Part shown: positions 7,263 through 14,620 of the stretch, piece after piece
How positions within the stretch are numbered: position 1 is the first letter of the stretch
How the letters are laid out: every line of letters starts with the position of its first letter
IMG/VR virus record: IMGVR_UViG_3300012920_000059
Location: 1-50,732 of that record
Length of the DNA: 50,732 bases
DNA from: a virus
Reading direction: 5' to 3' (one strand)
Notes under the pieces: generated by a model
Databases searched by the model: none
What the model was told of the DNA's origin: nothing
The model's input: the letters and a program-made list of their open reading frames with translations, nothing else
Program-made: the position numbers and the translations under genes

Positions 7263-7563
7263 TTACCGCTACATTATTTTCTTCTGCATAATCTAAAGAA
7301 TCCTCAATTATATGTTGAAGGATTCCACCTATATAGTTTCGAAAGTTGATATCATTTATAAGATCATCATCTTCGTATCCAGCTGAATCCTGGATATTGT
7401 AAGTGAAAGAAAGAGTTGCTATATCTAGTTCTTGTGATTCTTTTATTTGAACCTTTCCATATATGTATACAACATTTTTCCACTTACCTGTAAGAAGCTT
7501 AACCCCATAGAATTCTACATCATTCGATTCAACGAGTTGATAGTCTGTTGATTTAACTTCCAT
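7207..7563 (-). CDS. conserved phage protein between uvsX and gp41
   Basis: A 118-residue acidic protein of unknown function. The N-terminal half is a likely beta-sheet (YGVKLLTGKWKNVVYIYGKVQIKE) and the middle forms a helix (IGGILQHIIEDSLDYAEEN). The C-terminal tail (NDESNTNTHTKSSD) is likely disordered. It overlaps UvsX upstream (11 nt) and gp41 downstream (56 nt). A gene of similar size often occupies this position in marine T4-like phages; its role there is not known to me. Confidence 0.7.
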   Translation of the reverse strand: MEVKSTDYQLVESNDVEFYGVKLLTGKWKNVVYIYGKVQIKESQELDIATLSFTYNIQDSAGYEDDDLINDINFRNYIGGILQHIIEDSLDYAEENNVAVIGIGNDESNTNTHTKSSD

Positions 7564-8614
7564 CTTCAGTCTCTATATCTAGTTCCACATCTAATAAGGG
7601 AACTGATCCAATTTGGTAATGACCTTTGATGAATTGCTTAAAGTCTGTTCCTTCAAAAATCGGTTGCCAGAATTCTTCATTAAGCGTGTCTTTTTCTCTG
7701 ACTTTAGGATCGATAAGTTCTCCAGTAGTCTTATCAACTTTACAATACCAACCGACGTTAGGCTTAGTAACATAACCGCCAGCAAGAGCAACATCCAGAA
7801 GACCACTAAACTTTTCGATGCCACCATCCCAAGAAACTGAGATAGGGACTTTAGACTTTTCTTTAACAAATCTTGATTTTTCGACATTGATAACAAAATT
7901 ATATCCTTTTATTTCTGTTCCTTGTTTCTGTTGTTGTCTTCCAATAATCCAAATATTATCGGCAGAGTAATATATTCCAGTACCACCTGAAACAATAGCT
8001 TTAGGGAACAAACCCATCTCCTGATAGGTATGGTTAACAGCTAAAAGGGGAATATCTTTCATTTTCAAATATGGAGTTACCATTCTGAATAATCCTTTTA
8101 GCGCCTTTGCACGTGACATATCAGCGACCGATTTTTCACTTAGCGCATCTTCTAATTCTTTCTTAGATGCTAAGTTACCAATCGAATCTATAATAATCAC
8201 GACTTTATCTCCTTTCTCTAGATTATCTAATTGACTAACTAAATCGAACTTAAGTTGTTCTACGTCAGTTATAGGAGTATGCAAAACTCTTGATGTGTCA
8301 ATACCAAATGCTTCAAAGTATGATTGTGGTGAACCAAACTCTGAATCATAAAACATTAAGACAGCATCTTCGTTCGCTTTTAGATAATCAGATGCCATTA
8401 ATAAGGCAAAAGAAGTTTTAAAGTGTTTACTTGGACCAGCTAAAACTGTTAGTCCAGAGTATAATCCACCTTCCATATCTCCTGACAAAGCTACGTTTAT
8501 CATAGGAACGGATGTAGGTGTTGCACTTTTATCTGTAAAGAATTCTGATTTGTTCAAAGTGTTAGACATTTTAATTTTAGAATTCTTATGTAATTTAGAC
8601 ATTAAACTAGCCAT
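7553..8614 (-). CDS. uvsX: UvsX RecA-like recombinase
   Basis: 353 residues (T4 UvsX 391). Walker A is the UvsX-type GPSKHFKT at residues 60-67, lacking the usual second glycine, followed by MFYDSEFGSP and Walker B VVIIIDSIGNL. The SGGTGIYYSADNIWIIGR segment matches the L2/allosteric region. It catalyses strand exchange for recombination-dependent replication with UvsY, which is encoded at 33224-33667. The ATG overlaps the stop of the S21 gene (TAATG), so recombinase synthesis is coupled to S21. Confidence 0.95.
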   Translation of the reverse strand: MASLMSKLHKNSKIKMSNTLNKSEFFTDKSATPTSVPMINVALSGDMEGGLYSGLTVLAGPSKHFKTSFALLMASDYLKANEDAVLMFYDSEFGSPQSYFEAFGIDTSRVLHTPITDVEQLKFDLVSQLDNLEKGDKVVIIIDSIGNLASKKELEDALSEKSVADMSRAKALKGLFRMVTPYLKMKDIPLLAVNHTYQEMGLFPKAIVSGGTGIYYSADNIWIIGRQQQKQGTEIKGYNFVINVEKSRFVKEKSKVPISVSWDGGIEKFSGLLDVALAGGYVTKPNVGWYCKVDKTTGELIDPKVREKDTLNEEFWQPIFEGTDFKQFIKGHYQIGSVPLLDVELDIETEDGS

Positions 8615-8865
8615 TAGTACCTCCTTTCTGGTCTGAGTTGCATTGAAGCCTCTTTCTTTCTCCAGCGGGCTATACCTTCTGCTTTCTTTCTTTTTCTTTT
8701 TTGGTTTGGCTTTTCGTAATACTCTCTACGTCTTACTTCTTGCACAATACCAGCTTTCTCACATTGCTTTTTAAACTTACGTAATGCAACATCAAAAGGC
8801 ATCGCTTTAGGTGGACGCTTATCCCTTGGATGGCGTTTCCTTGGTCTTAGATCTACACTAGGCAA
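8614..8865 (-). CDS. rpsU: ribosomal protein bS21 homologue
   Basis: 83 residues, very basic. The central [18 protein letters not shown] and the following [20 protein letters not shown] match bacterial S21, with a 20-residue basic N-terminal extension ([19 protein letters not shown]) and a short C-terminal tail. S21 binds the 30S platform near the anti-Shine-Dalgarno region, so a phage copy could bias host ribosomes to phage mRNA. Phage S21 genes are known, including in marine T4-like phages. It overlaps the peroxiredoxin stop by 8 nt and shares TAATG with uvsX. Confidence 0.9.
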   Translation of the reverse strand: MPSVDLRPRKRHPRDKRPPKAMPFDVALRKFKKQCEKAGIVQEVRRREYYEKPNQKRKRKKAEGIARWRKKEASMQLRPERRY

Positions 8866-9370
8866 CGAACTCCTCCCCTGGGTTCCAACTGCATCCAGTT
8901 AGCCCTCCAGCTTTAAGAGCTTGTAATGTTCTTAGGATCTCATCAGCGTTTCTTCCTGTGTCCAAAGCATTTACACTTACATGTTTTATAATATTGTCAG
9001 GGTCTAGAATGAATGTAGCTCTTAGAGCAACTTGTTCATCTATATCTACAATACCTAATTCAGAAGCTAATAGTAGTCCACAGTCTGCACCAAGTGGATG
9101 ATTAATATCTCTTATTAATCCATTAACCTCTTTCCAAGCGGCTTTACAAAATTCATTGTCTCCAGATATACCTAGAACATCACATTCTTTTTCTACAACA
9201 TCCATTGCAGCTATTTCTGTAGGACAAATAAAAGTAAAGTCTTTTGGATAAAAGTATACGACAGACCATTCTCCTAAGAGATCTTCTTCCGTCATACTTG
9301 TCATTTCATTTCCATGAGGTTTAACTATATTCATAGCAAAGCTAGGAAATACATCATTTATTCCATACAT
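8858..9370 (-). CDS. peroxiredoxin (AhpC/TSA family)
   Basis: 170 residues with the family motif [12 protein letters not shown]; Cys49 is the peroxidatic cysteine. Near the C-terminus [12 protein letters not shown] contains Cys160, a candidate resolving cysteine as in AhpC-like 2-Cys enzymes. The segment [20 protein letters not shown] is also typical. It should reduce hydrogen peroxide or organic peroxides using a thiol donor. It is the first gene downstream of the promoter at 9403-9431 and is followed by S21 and uvsX, so it is likely an early auxiliary gene. Confidence 0.9.
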   Translation of the reverse strand: MYGINDVFPSFAMNIVKPHGNEMTSMTEEDLLGEWSVVYFYPKDFTFICPTEIAAMDVVEKECDVLGISGDNEFCKAAWKEVNGLIRDINHPLGADCGLLLASELGIVDIDEQVALRATFILDPDNIIKHVSVNALDTGRNADEILRTLQALKAGGLTGCSWNPGEEFVA

Positions 9371-9402
9371 TTATTTTCTCCATAATTGTTTTTGCAAGGT
9401 CT

Positions 9403-9431
9403 ATTATACCATAAAACTTAATAAAAGTAAA
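9403..9431 (-). promoter_or_regulatory. sigma70-like promoter for the peroxiredoxin-S21-uvsX operon
   Basis: Minus strand: GGGGG then TTTACT (-35), 17 bp spacer, TGGTATAATAG (-10). It abuts the end of the dCMP deaminase gene (9436) and lies about 33 nt upstream of the peroxiredoxin ATG. Confidence 0.85.
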
Positions 9432-9435
9432 CCCC

Positions 9436-9876
9436 CTAAATGAATTCATATTCGACCCCTGCTTCTTCAAACATTGTCATTGTTAGGTCGGTGGATTCTT
9501 TCCACCTTTCTGGTAAATCAATAATGGGTACAACCACACGTGTAATTCCTACTTGGATAATAGCTTTTGCACATTCGTGACAAACTGGTAATCCATATAC
9601 GTACATAGTTGCACCATCTAACTTAGCACCATTATAAGATGCGTTGTATATACAATTCATTTCTGCATGAACTACATATTTGTATTTTGTTTCTCTATTA
9701 GTATAACGTTCATCCGATTCATCTACCTTTCTAGGAAATCCATTATAACCTTGTGCTAATACTTGTCCCTTTGATCCTATAGCCACTGCACCTATTTGTG
9801 TGCTAGGGTCTTTGGACCAAGTAGAAAAGAATTTGGCCAATTCTAAATATCTGTGGTCATACTTTTTAGAACCCAT
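9436..9876 (-). CDS. cd: dCMP deaminase
   Basis: 146 residues of the cytidine/deoxycytidylate deaminase family. Zinc ligands are His70 and catalytic Glu72 in HAEMN, and Cys99 and Cys102 in PVCHEC. The N-terminal SKDPSTQIGAVAI and GYNGFPR match dCMP deaminases and T4 Cd. It converts dCMP to dUMP for dTTP synthesis. The ATG overlaps the stop region of the asparagine synthase gene by 11 nt. With the thymidylate-synthase-fold gene two genes upstream it forms a pyrimidine nucleotide module. Confidence 0.92.
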   Translation of the reverse strand: MGSKKYDHRYLELAKFFSTWSKDPSTQIGAVAIGSKGQVLAQGYNGFPRKVDESDERYTNRETKYKYVVHAEMNCIYNASYNGAKLDGATMYVYGLPVCHECAKAIIQVGITRVVVPIIDLPERWKESTDLTMTMFEEAGVEYEFI

Positions 9877-11191
9877 ACATGTCTCTCCATATTGTATTAT
9901 TAATTTGTCTTTGTCTCATTGGTTCATATCTAATCGAATCTGTTTTAAGTGGATGCTTATCTCTTTCCAATATCTTACTTGGTACTAGATCTGCAAACAC
10001 TTCTTTTAATCTTTTCTTTTCACCTTGTCTTTCAGAATAAGCTGTATTTAATCCATGACATATAACTGATGGAGATAAGAATGGAGCACGTAGTTCCACT
10101 GTAGACCACATCATAGTTCTATCTAGTTTTGGTAAATGATAATATGGTAATTCACAAAACACATCTGAATATTGGCTATCATATTCTTTTGCTCTACGAT
10201 ATCCACCAAATAATTCATCTGCGCCATCTCCTGTTAGAACATTATGAAATCCTAATTCTTTTAATTGTTCTCCCATAGCTATTTGGGGTTTAACTGAACC
10301 AAGATCTACAGGAGTTTGGTGTATTGCGATTGCGTCCCTATCTGTAATAGAATCTAATGAAACCTCTACGACATCTTTACAAACTAGGGACGCGAAATCT
10401 TTTTCATGATTGCTAACATGTATTGGTGTTATATCTAAACCTTGTTCTTTAATTAATCCATGTATGATTGTAGAGTCTAAACCACCGCTAAGTAATATAG
10501 CTGCCTCTCTAAATCCACCTAAACGATTAGTAACTGATAGACTTAAATCATCTCTTAGATTAGTACAAGGTACTCTTGTCCAATCATAATATCTTGTTTC
10601 CTGTCCATTATACAAATAATGTCCAGGTTTTAATTGTCTAATTTCATTCCATGGTGTAGCACCGGTGTAATCATAACCCCATTTCATAACATTAGAAAGA
10701 TATAGGTAATTAGGTGTAATAGTACCAAGACCCATCAGTGCATTTGGTTCCGATGCAATAGCTTCCATATCTGTTCTATAATAAACAGGTTTAATACCTA
10801 GGAAATCTGTATAGACTATTGGTTTATCTTCTACAAAAGTAATAAAGGACCAGAACCCATCGAAGTGATGGAATAGATCATCGTCTTCCATTTCTTTATA
10901 TAGTGAATGTAACATGTGACCGTCGTGATCGAAATCTTCACCAAAGTCTTGCCAATTAAATATTTCACCAACAAACATTGATGGAGATTCCCATCTATGA
11001 TTTTGTATTGGTTGAATAGATTTGTCTTTGTCTTTACAGACCATTGGTAAAGATGTATGAGCCATATCATAACCTTTCCAATGTTTATAATTAGAATATC
11101 CAGGAAGACCGCGATAGGCCATTCCTTCCATGATTTGTTCTGTTAATTCCTTGTTAGGTGTATTATGTTTATGTATTAAAAATCCGCACAT
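9866..11191 (-). CDS. asnB: glutamine-hydrolysing asparagine synthase (AsnB-like)
   Basis: 441 residues with both AsnB domains. The N-terminal glutaminase starts MCGF, giving the nucleophile Cys2, with the MAYRGL and VGEIFNW segments. The synthetase domain has the PP-loop LLSGGLDST near residues 233-241 and LTGDGADELFGGYRR. It is shorter than bacterial AsnB (about 550 residues), having lost C-terminal sequence. Expected reaction: Asp, Gln and ATP to Asn, or amidation of another substrate. It shares a TAATG junction with the upstream nucleotide enzyme. Tyr/His codons are AT-rich, like its neighbours. Confidence 0.9.
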   Translation of the reverse strand: MCGFLIHKHNTPNKELTEQIMEGMAYRGLPGYSNYKHWKGYDMAHTSLPMVCKDKDKSIQPIQNHRWESPSMFVGEIFNWQDFGEDFDHDGHMLHSLYKEMEDDDLFHHFDGFWSFITFVEDKPIVYTDFLGIKPVYYRTDMEAIASEPNALMGLGTITPNYLYLSNVMKWGYDYTGATPWNEIRQLKPGHYLYNGQETRYYDWTRVPCTNLRDDLSLSVTNRLGGFREAAILLSGGLDSTIIHGLIKEQGLDITPIHVSNHEKDFASLVCKDVVEVSLDSITDRDAIAIHQTPVDLGSVKPQIAMGEQLKELGFHNVLTGDGADELFGGYRRAKEYDSQYSDVFCELPYYHLPKLDRTMMWSTVELRAPFLSPSVICHGLNTAYSERQGEKKRLKEVFADLVPSKILERDKHPLKTDSIRYEPMRQRQINNTIWRDMYGF

Positions 11192-11910
11192 TATCCGTTT
11201 ACAAATTGATTTAAAGAATATTTATCTACTACAAAACAATGTAGAGAGCTAGCACTAAAGTGTATAGTTCCAGGTACACAATCTAAACCAGCTTGTTCTA
11301 TTAACCATAAAGCTAAACGATTAGCAAAGTATAAGTCATTGTGTAGATGTCGCATAACATCGCAAGAGCGCATGTGATAAGCACAATGTAGTTTTCCATG
11401 TCTAATCATAAAGTGCCACCCGAACGTGCACGGAACGCGTTCGCCCGCGAGAGCGGCCGTACCATCTTCAGGAAACCAAATAGGAATATAACATTGTCTT
11501 GTTGTTGGTTCTTTCTTTAGTAATTCTACTGCGGTATTTAGATTAGCTATATTAAATCTAACACCCATTTGTTCTGTATCTTGCCACATACGTTCTGGAT
11601 ATGAATGAGAGAATGCTTCATCCATTAGATATTTGTCTGTATCTTTTAACCAGTGTACATGACTTGGTGGTGGGTTACAAGGTATACCTCCAACACGTTC
11701 TTCAAAGTGTTCGTCTGCCCAAGGTTGTGCTGCACCTAATTCTGTACTAGCTTCTTGTGGGTCGTTGTACATTTCTGCTTGCATATCTGCATGTAATATT
11801 TCTAAGAACGTGGGATGTTCTGTAGCACCTTGCCACCTTTCGGTATCTATTTCATAACCTTTTTCTAAAAGGTCTTTACGTAATTTATATAAGCCTTCTT
11901 TAAGATTCAT
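11191..11910 (-). CDS. thymidylate-synthase-fold enzyme, probable dCMP hydroxymethylase
   Basis: 239 residues of the ThyA/dCMP-hydroxymethylase family. The catalytic cysteine is Cys161 (VPCTFGWHF), and MRSCDV (180-185) is the phosphate/nucleotide-binding motif. Exactly 31 residues after Cys161 is Asp192 (HNDLYF). In thymidylate synthases this position is Asn; in T4 gp42 it is Asp179, also 31 residues after its Cys148, and it selects cytosine over uracil. The sequence therefore favours a dCMP-specific enzyme. Length matches T4 gp42 (246). It overlaps the Nmad1-like gene by 11 nt and shares TAATG with asnB. A CpG-rich codon patch lies at 11419-11460. An unusual thymidylate synthase cannot be excluded. 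Confidence 0.75.
   Translation of the reverse strand: MNLKEGLYKLRKDLLEKGYEIDTERWQGATEHPTFLEILHADMQAEMYNDPQEASTELGAAQPWADEHFEERVGGIPCNPPPSHVHWLKDTDKYLMDEAFSHSYPERMWQDTEQMGVRFNIANLNTAVELLKKEPTTRQCYIPIWFPEDGTAALAGERVPCTFGWHFMIRHGKLHCAYHMRSCDVMRHLHNDLYFANRLALWLIEQAGLDCVPGTIHFSASSLHCFVVDKYSLNQFVNG
11419..11460 (-). other. CpG-rich codon island 1
   Basis: A roughly 42-bp GC- and CpG-rich patch within the AT-rich hydroxymethylase-like gene, covering the AALAGERVPC codons. It contains CGCGAGAGCG (11446-11455), which recurs as a reverse complement at 43659-43668 in gene 16. Confidence 0.6.
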
Positions 11911-12235
11911 CTTTTATCCTGTTAAATATATCACGTTTAGGATCTTGGCCATCGATATCATAATCTAAATAAGCCGAAAAGAATGCGGCATAGTTAATTA
12001 AGTCTATAGCTGAATCGTGTAGTGATTCAAAGTTTTCTACGTAGTTATCATCGTCTTTCATAGCATCTAGAACAGAATGCATACGATTGACTTTGCCAGT
12101 CATAATATCTAAAATGGTTTGTGCACCATTTGGATAATAGTCTGCTTGTTTAATCCTAGATTTAGGATTCTGATAGTCATTGCCTTTCTTGACAATTAAG
12201 TCAGCGGCATTTTTAAGTATGTTTAAAGGTTTCAT
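11900..12235 (-). CDS. Nmad1/DUF1599-like protein
   Basis: 111 residues. The pattern KKGNDYQNP near residue 16, then TGKVNRMHSVLDAM and ESLHDSAIDLINYAAFF, matches the nucleotide-modification-associated domain 1 (DUF1599), an all-helical fold related to MazG-type proteins. Family proteins are linked by context to modified-base metabolism in phages, which would fit the adjacent hydroxymethylase-like gene (inference). It is the first gene after the promoter at 12245-12273, with GGAG before its ATG. Confidence 0.65.
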   Translation of the reverse strand: MKPLNILKNAADLIVKKGNDYQNPKSRIKQADYYPNGAQTILDIMTGKVNRMHSVLDAMKDDDNYVENFESLHDSAIDLINYAAFFSAYLDYDIDGQDPKRDIFNRIKDES

Positions 12236-12244
12236 AATATCTCC

Positions 12245-12273
12245 ATTATACCGTATTTTTCAATAAAAGTAAA
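12245..12273 (-). promoter_or_regulatory. sigma70-like promoter for the nucleotide-metabolism operon
   Basis: Minus strand: GGGG then TTTACT (-35), 17 bp spacer, CGGTATAATGG (-10). It precedes the Nmad1-like, hydroxymethylase-like, asnB and dCMP deaminase genes, and lies against the end of the gene at 12278. Confidence 0.85.
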
Positions 12274-12277
12274 CCCC

Positions 12278-12766
12278 TTAGTGGGTTGTAGTTGTTTCAA
12301 TAATGGCATCGTACACCTGTTTGTCATCATTGTGTTCCCAATAAGAGTCAAACGTATATACACCATTAAGTCTTTTAAACATAAGAACATGTGGGTATTT
12401 AGTTTTCCTTCTTTCCAGTTTTAGAATCTGATTGAACCTTGTGACAGCACTAAGGCCATTAAAGGTTTTTATTTCAGTCTCTATACCTGCCTGGGTAATG
12501 AGGTCGTGCCACTTTTTAGGATTGTTGGTATAACCGCAGTGTTCCATAAGATAGGCTTCTGCGACTAAACCGTGTGTCGCGTCTCTTTTGATTTCATCAT
12601 AGGATCTTGGTTTTCCTGTTAATGAATAGCGACTTGCTTCATTGTCGATTACGTCTGATGCGAATCGGGAAGCTTCAGACTCAACCCAATCTAAGCTTTC
12701 TTGGTTTAAGTCATCGATTGTAAAAGTTGTTTCTATATGTATTCCAAAGGTTTCAATTAAATTCAT
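12278..12766 (-). CDS. hypothetical protein, possible PD-(D/E)XK nuclease
   Basis: 162 residues. The segment THGLVAEAYLMEHCG, then KKWHDLITQAG, then ETEIKTFNG follows a PD-(D/E)XK order: a helix with Glu, a candidate Asp, then E-x-K (EIK). That pattern is compatible with a phage or restriction-type nuclease, but the motifs are short and no family is recognised. It is a single gene between two promoters (12774-12802 upstream and 12245-12273 downstream), so it is probably expressed early on its own. Confidence 0.55.
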   Translation of the reverse strand: MNLIETFGIHIETTFTIDDLNQESLDWVESEASRFASDVIDNEASRYSLTGKPRSYDEIKRDATHGLVAEAYLMEHCGYTNNPKKWHDLITQAGIETEIKTFNGLSAVTRFNQILKLERRKTKYPHVLMFKRLNGVYTFDSYWEHNDDKQVYDAIIETTTTH

Positions 12767-12773
12767 AATGTCT

Positions 12774-12802
12774 ATTATATCATAGTTTAGTCTGGTTGTA
12801 AA
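12774..12802 (-). promoter_or_regulatory. sigma70-like promoter for the gene at 12278
   Basis: Minus strand: GGGG then TTTACA (-35), 17 bp spacer, TGATATAATAG (-10, one base different from most family members). It overlaps the last codons of the SNase-like gene. Confidence 0.8.
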
Positions 12803-13212
12803 CCCCTTTGTGCTAATCTTTGTCTATTAGCGATATGTCCTTCCTGGATTTCTTCTTTAGATTGGCCATGATATGCAACCGCATGATTCATTTCGACCAT
12901 TCTTTCATTAAGGTTATATTCACCATTTTCATCTTCACAATAGAAAGTTCCTAGTATTCTTCCAAACTTTCCTTTGCTAATTGATGTAGTCATTTTGTAT
13001 TTCTCTCCTACAATCAATCTATCTTTCACATATTGTGCAGCTAACTTTCCATACCATTTTTCTGTAAGGTCTCTTGTTCTAGATTCCTCTGTATCAATAC
13101 CATAGAATCTTACTGTTTGGTTTTTATAAGACATACCAAACCCTAAATCTATATCTACTTTAGCTGTATCTCCATCAACTACTTTTGTTATTGTTGCCAT
13201 ATACTCGTACAT
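12787..13212 (-). CDS. staphylococcal nuclease-like (SNase) protein
   Basis: 141 residues of the SNase/thermonuclease OB-fold family. Diagnostic segments are KVVDGDTAKVDID, VRFYGIDTEESR (Asp plus Arg of the catalytic region), GKFGRILGTFY (second catalytic Arg), and LNERMVEMNHAVAY. The fold, with its acidic and arginine residues, suggests calcium-dependent phosphodiesterase activity. No signal peptide is present, so it acts in the cytoplasm if active, perhaps on host DNA. AAGGGG lies 5 nt before the ATG at 13212. Confidence 0.85.
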   Translation of the reverse strand: MYEYMATITKVVDGDTAKVDIDLGFGMSYKNQTVRFYGIDTEESRTRDLTEKWYGKLAAQYVKDRLIVGEKYKMTTSISKGKFGRILGTFYCEDENGEYNLNERMVEMNHAVAYHGQSKEEIQEGHIANRQRLAQRGLQPD

Positions 13213-13214
13213 GT

Positions 13215-13724
13215 TTACCCCTTAGCTCTCATCTTGTTTGCAAATTCTTCGTTATCGAAGGAGAGCAATAATTGTAATTGTTTAATAGGAAGTCTAATTT
13301 GTTTGTTCTTCTCTACAACATCTCTATCCAAAACCTCCCACATTCCAATAGTATTTGTAGAACCATATTCACATATAATACATCTTTCTGCTTTACTAAA
13401 TGCTTCTAAATCTTCTTTAGTTAATACGAAATTAGTACTAGATCTTTTTTTAGTTCTAACTTCTACTGTTCTTCCGTTTGGATCTTTTCCATCGCAAGAT
13501 TGTAGTTTATTATTTCTTACTTCGTGGTGTTCTTCTAGAGGGTTGTAATTCAATTCAATGTTTAAATATTCTTGTGCTAACCATTCACCTAAAAATTCAA
13601 GCTCTTCAGCTTTGGTTGTAGTTTTTCTAACCTTTGTGACTATAGTTGTTTCCGATTGTGGTATTACCGCATCTTTGGTTTTTGCTACTTTTGTTTTTAC
13701 TTTTGCTTTTGTTTTTCTTGGCAT
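13215..13724 (-). CDS. basic hypothetical protein
   Basis: 169 residues. The first 40 residues are Lys/Thr-rich (MPRKTKAKVKTKVAKTKDAV) and likely disordered and nucleic-acid binding. A folded domain follows with CDGKDPNGRTVEVRTKKRS and a C-terminal segment IRLPIKQLQLLLSF. The Asp...E-V-R-T-K arrangement could be a PD-(D/E)XK core but is too weak to name. It lies 2 nt upstream of the SNase gene, and a TATAAATA late promoter is directly upstream. Confidence 0.6.
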   Translation of the reverse strand: MPRKTKAKVKTKVAKTKDAVIPQSETTIVTKVRKTTTKAEELEFLGEWLAQEYLNIELNYNPLEEHHEVRNNKLQSCDGKDPNGRTVEVRTKKRSSTNFVLTKEDLEAFSKAERCIICEYGSTNTIGMWEVLDRDVVEKNKQIRLPIKQLQLLLSFDNEEFANKMRAKG

Positions 13725-13741
13725 ATTTATTTCCTCTAATT

Positions 13742-14302
13742 CTATTTATAGAAGATATGATCTTCGATTGTGATAACATACTTTAAATGATCTGCCCAAT
13801 ACGGTCGTATGTAATCTGCATGATACCATAAAGCTCCAGATGTCACATCAATTGTTGGTTCGTTTAATATCATATCTGCTATACGTATTGACTCTATCCA
13901 CGTTTTACTATCTTTTGGTTCGTCACTCTTTCCATCACAATACCAACTAAATTGGCACATACCTCTAACCGGAATAATCTCTCCGGTCCAAGATGTTTTA
14001 TATTCTTTTGCTTGATAAACCACCTCACATACTGTGTTAGGGAATTGTAAATCTTCTACGCGATTCATAGTTACATTTCCTACTGCATACCTTCCAGCAA
14101 ATGGCTGGTTTCCCGCTTCAAAGTATATGTTTTGTGCTAAACAAAATCTATCATTGTTCTCGTCATATCCATAAGCTCTTGTAGGTAATAATAATATAAA
14201 CATAAGAAATGCACCAAATAGCATTCCACCTAAAAAGGATTTAAATAATAGTTTACCTTTATATTTAACCTGATCGTCAATTACTTTTCCAAATTTACTC
14301 AT
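13742..14302 (-). CDS. membrane-anchored SleB-type cell-wall hydrolase
   Basis: 186 residues. A cytoplasmic basic N-terminus is followed by a hydrophobic helix (about 20-40), acting as a signal anchor. A Hydrolase_2/SleB domain follows: AQNIYFEAGNQ with catalytic Glu62, then VTMNRV, the CQFSWYCDG segment and WYHADYIRPYW. SleB enzymes cleave the peptidoglycan glycan strand. The signal-anchor layout resembles a SAR-type endolysin, exported by the host Sec system and kept at the membrane, but it could instead be a lysis accessory. The ATG overlaps the MazG-like gene by 8 nt. Confidence 0.82.
   Translation of the reverse strand: MSKFGKVIDDQVKYKGKLLFKSFLGGMLFGAFLMFILLLPTRAYGYDENNDRFCLAQNIYFEAGNQPFAGRYAVGNVTMNRVEDLQFPNTVCEVVYQAKEYKTSWTGEIIPVRGMCQFSWYCDGKSDEPKDSKTWIESIRIADMILNEPTIDVTSGALWYHADYIRPYWADHLKYVITIEDHIFYK
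13743..13750 (-). promoter_or_regulatory. late promoter TATAAATA
   Basis: Exact T4 late consensus on the minus strand, about 20 nt upstream of the ATG at 13724. It overlaps the stop of the SleB-like gene and encodes its last codons, which could be coincidence. Confidence 0.5.
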
Positions 14303-14543
14303 AAAGCATACTCCACTTCATTAATTTTTCTTTTTTAATTTTCATTCTATCTTCAATTTGTTTATCAGTAACAAGACCACTTATTTTTAAAACTTCTATT
14401 AGTGTTAATACATCTCCAACTTCATCTTGTAATTGTCTTTCATATTTAGTATCACCACCACTTCTTATCATCTTACTACAAGCCTGTGTTAATTCACCAC
14501 ATTCTTCCATAAGAATTACTAAAGCTTCTTCTCTTTTATTCAT
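14295..14543 (-). CDS. MazG-like nucleotide pyrophosphohydrolase
   Basis: 82 residues from ATG 14543, which overlaps the stop of the upstream peptide as ATGA; a longer frame reads through that peptide's region and has no better signal. Core motif: EECGE followed after about 25 residues by DEVGDV (the ExxE...ExxD metal-binding pattern of MazG/all-alpha NTP-PPases). It probably hydrolyses (d)NTPs to monophosphates or (p)ppGpp-related nucleotides; the substrate is not predictable. Confidence 0.75.
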   Translation of the reverse strand: MNKREEALVILMEECGELTQACSKMIRSGGDTKYERQLQDEVGDVLTLIEVLKISGLVTDKQIEDRMKIKKEKLMKWSMLYE

Positions 14544-14620
14544 ATTTGGGTTATGTACCAAACCAACCAACAAAATAGAGCAGTCCAAACCGCTCCTGCT
14601 AAAATTATTAAAATGTCCAT
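14540..14620 (-). CDS. 26-residue membrane peptide
   Basis: A very short frame that exactly bridges its neighbours: its ATG overlaps the stop of the primase-like gene (TAATG) and its TGA overlaps the ATG of the MazG-like gene (ATGA). The peptide MDILIILAGAVWTALFCWLV is one hydrophobic helix with a short polar tail. AGGA lies about 10 nt upstream. The perfect junctions suggest it is translated, either as a membrane microprotein or as a coupling leader for MazG. Confidence 0.5.
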   Translation of the reverse strand: MDILIILAGAVWTALFCWLVWYITQI

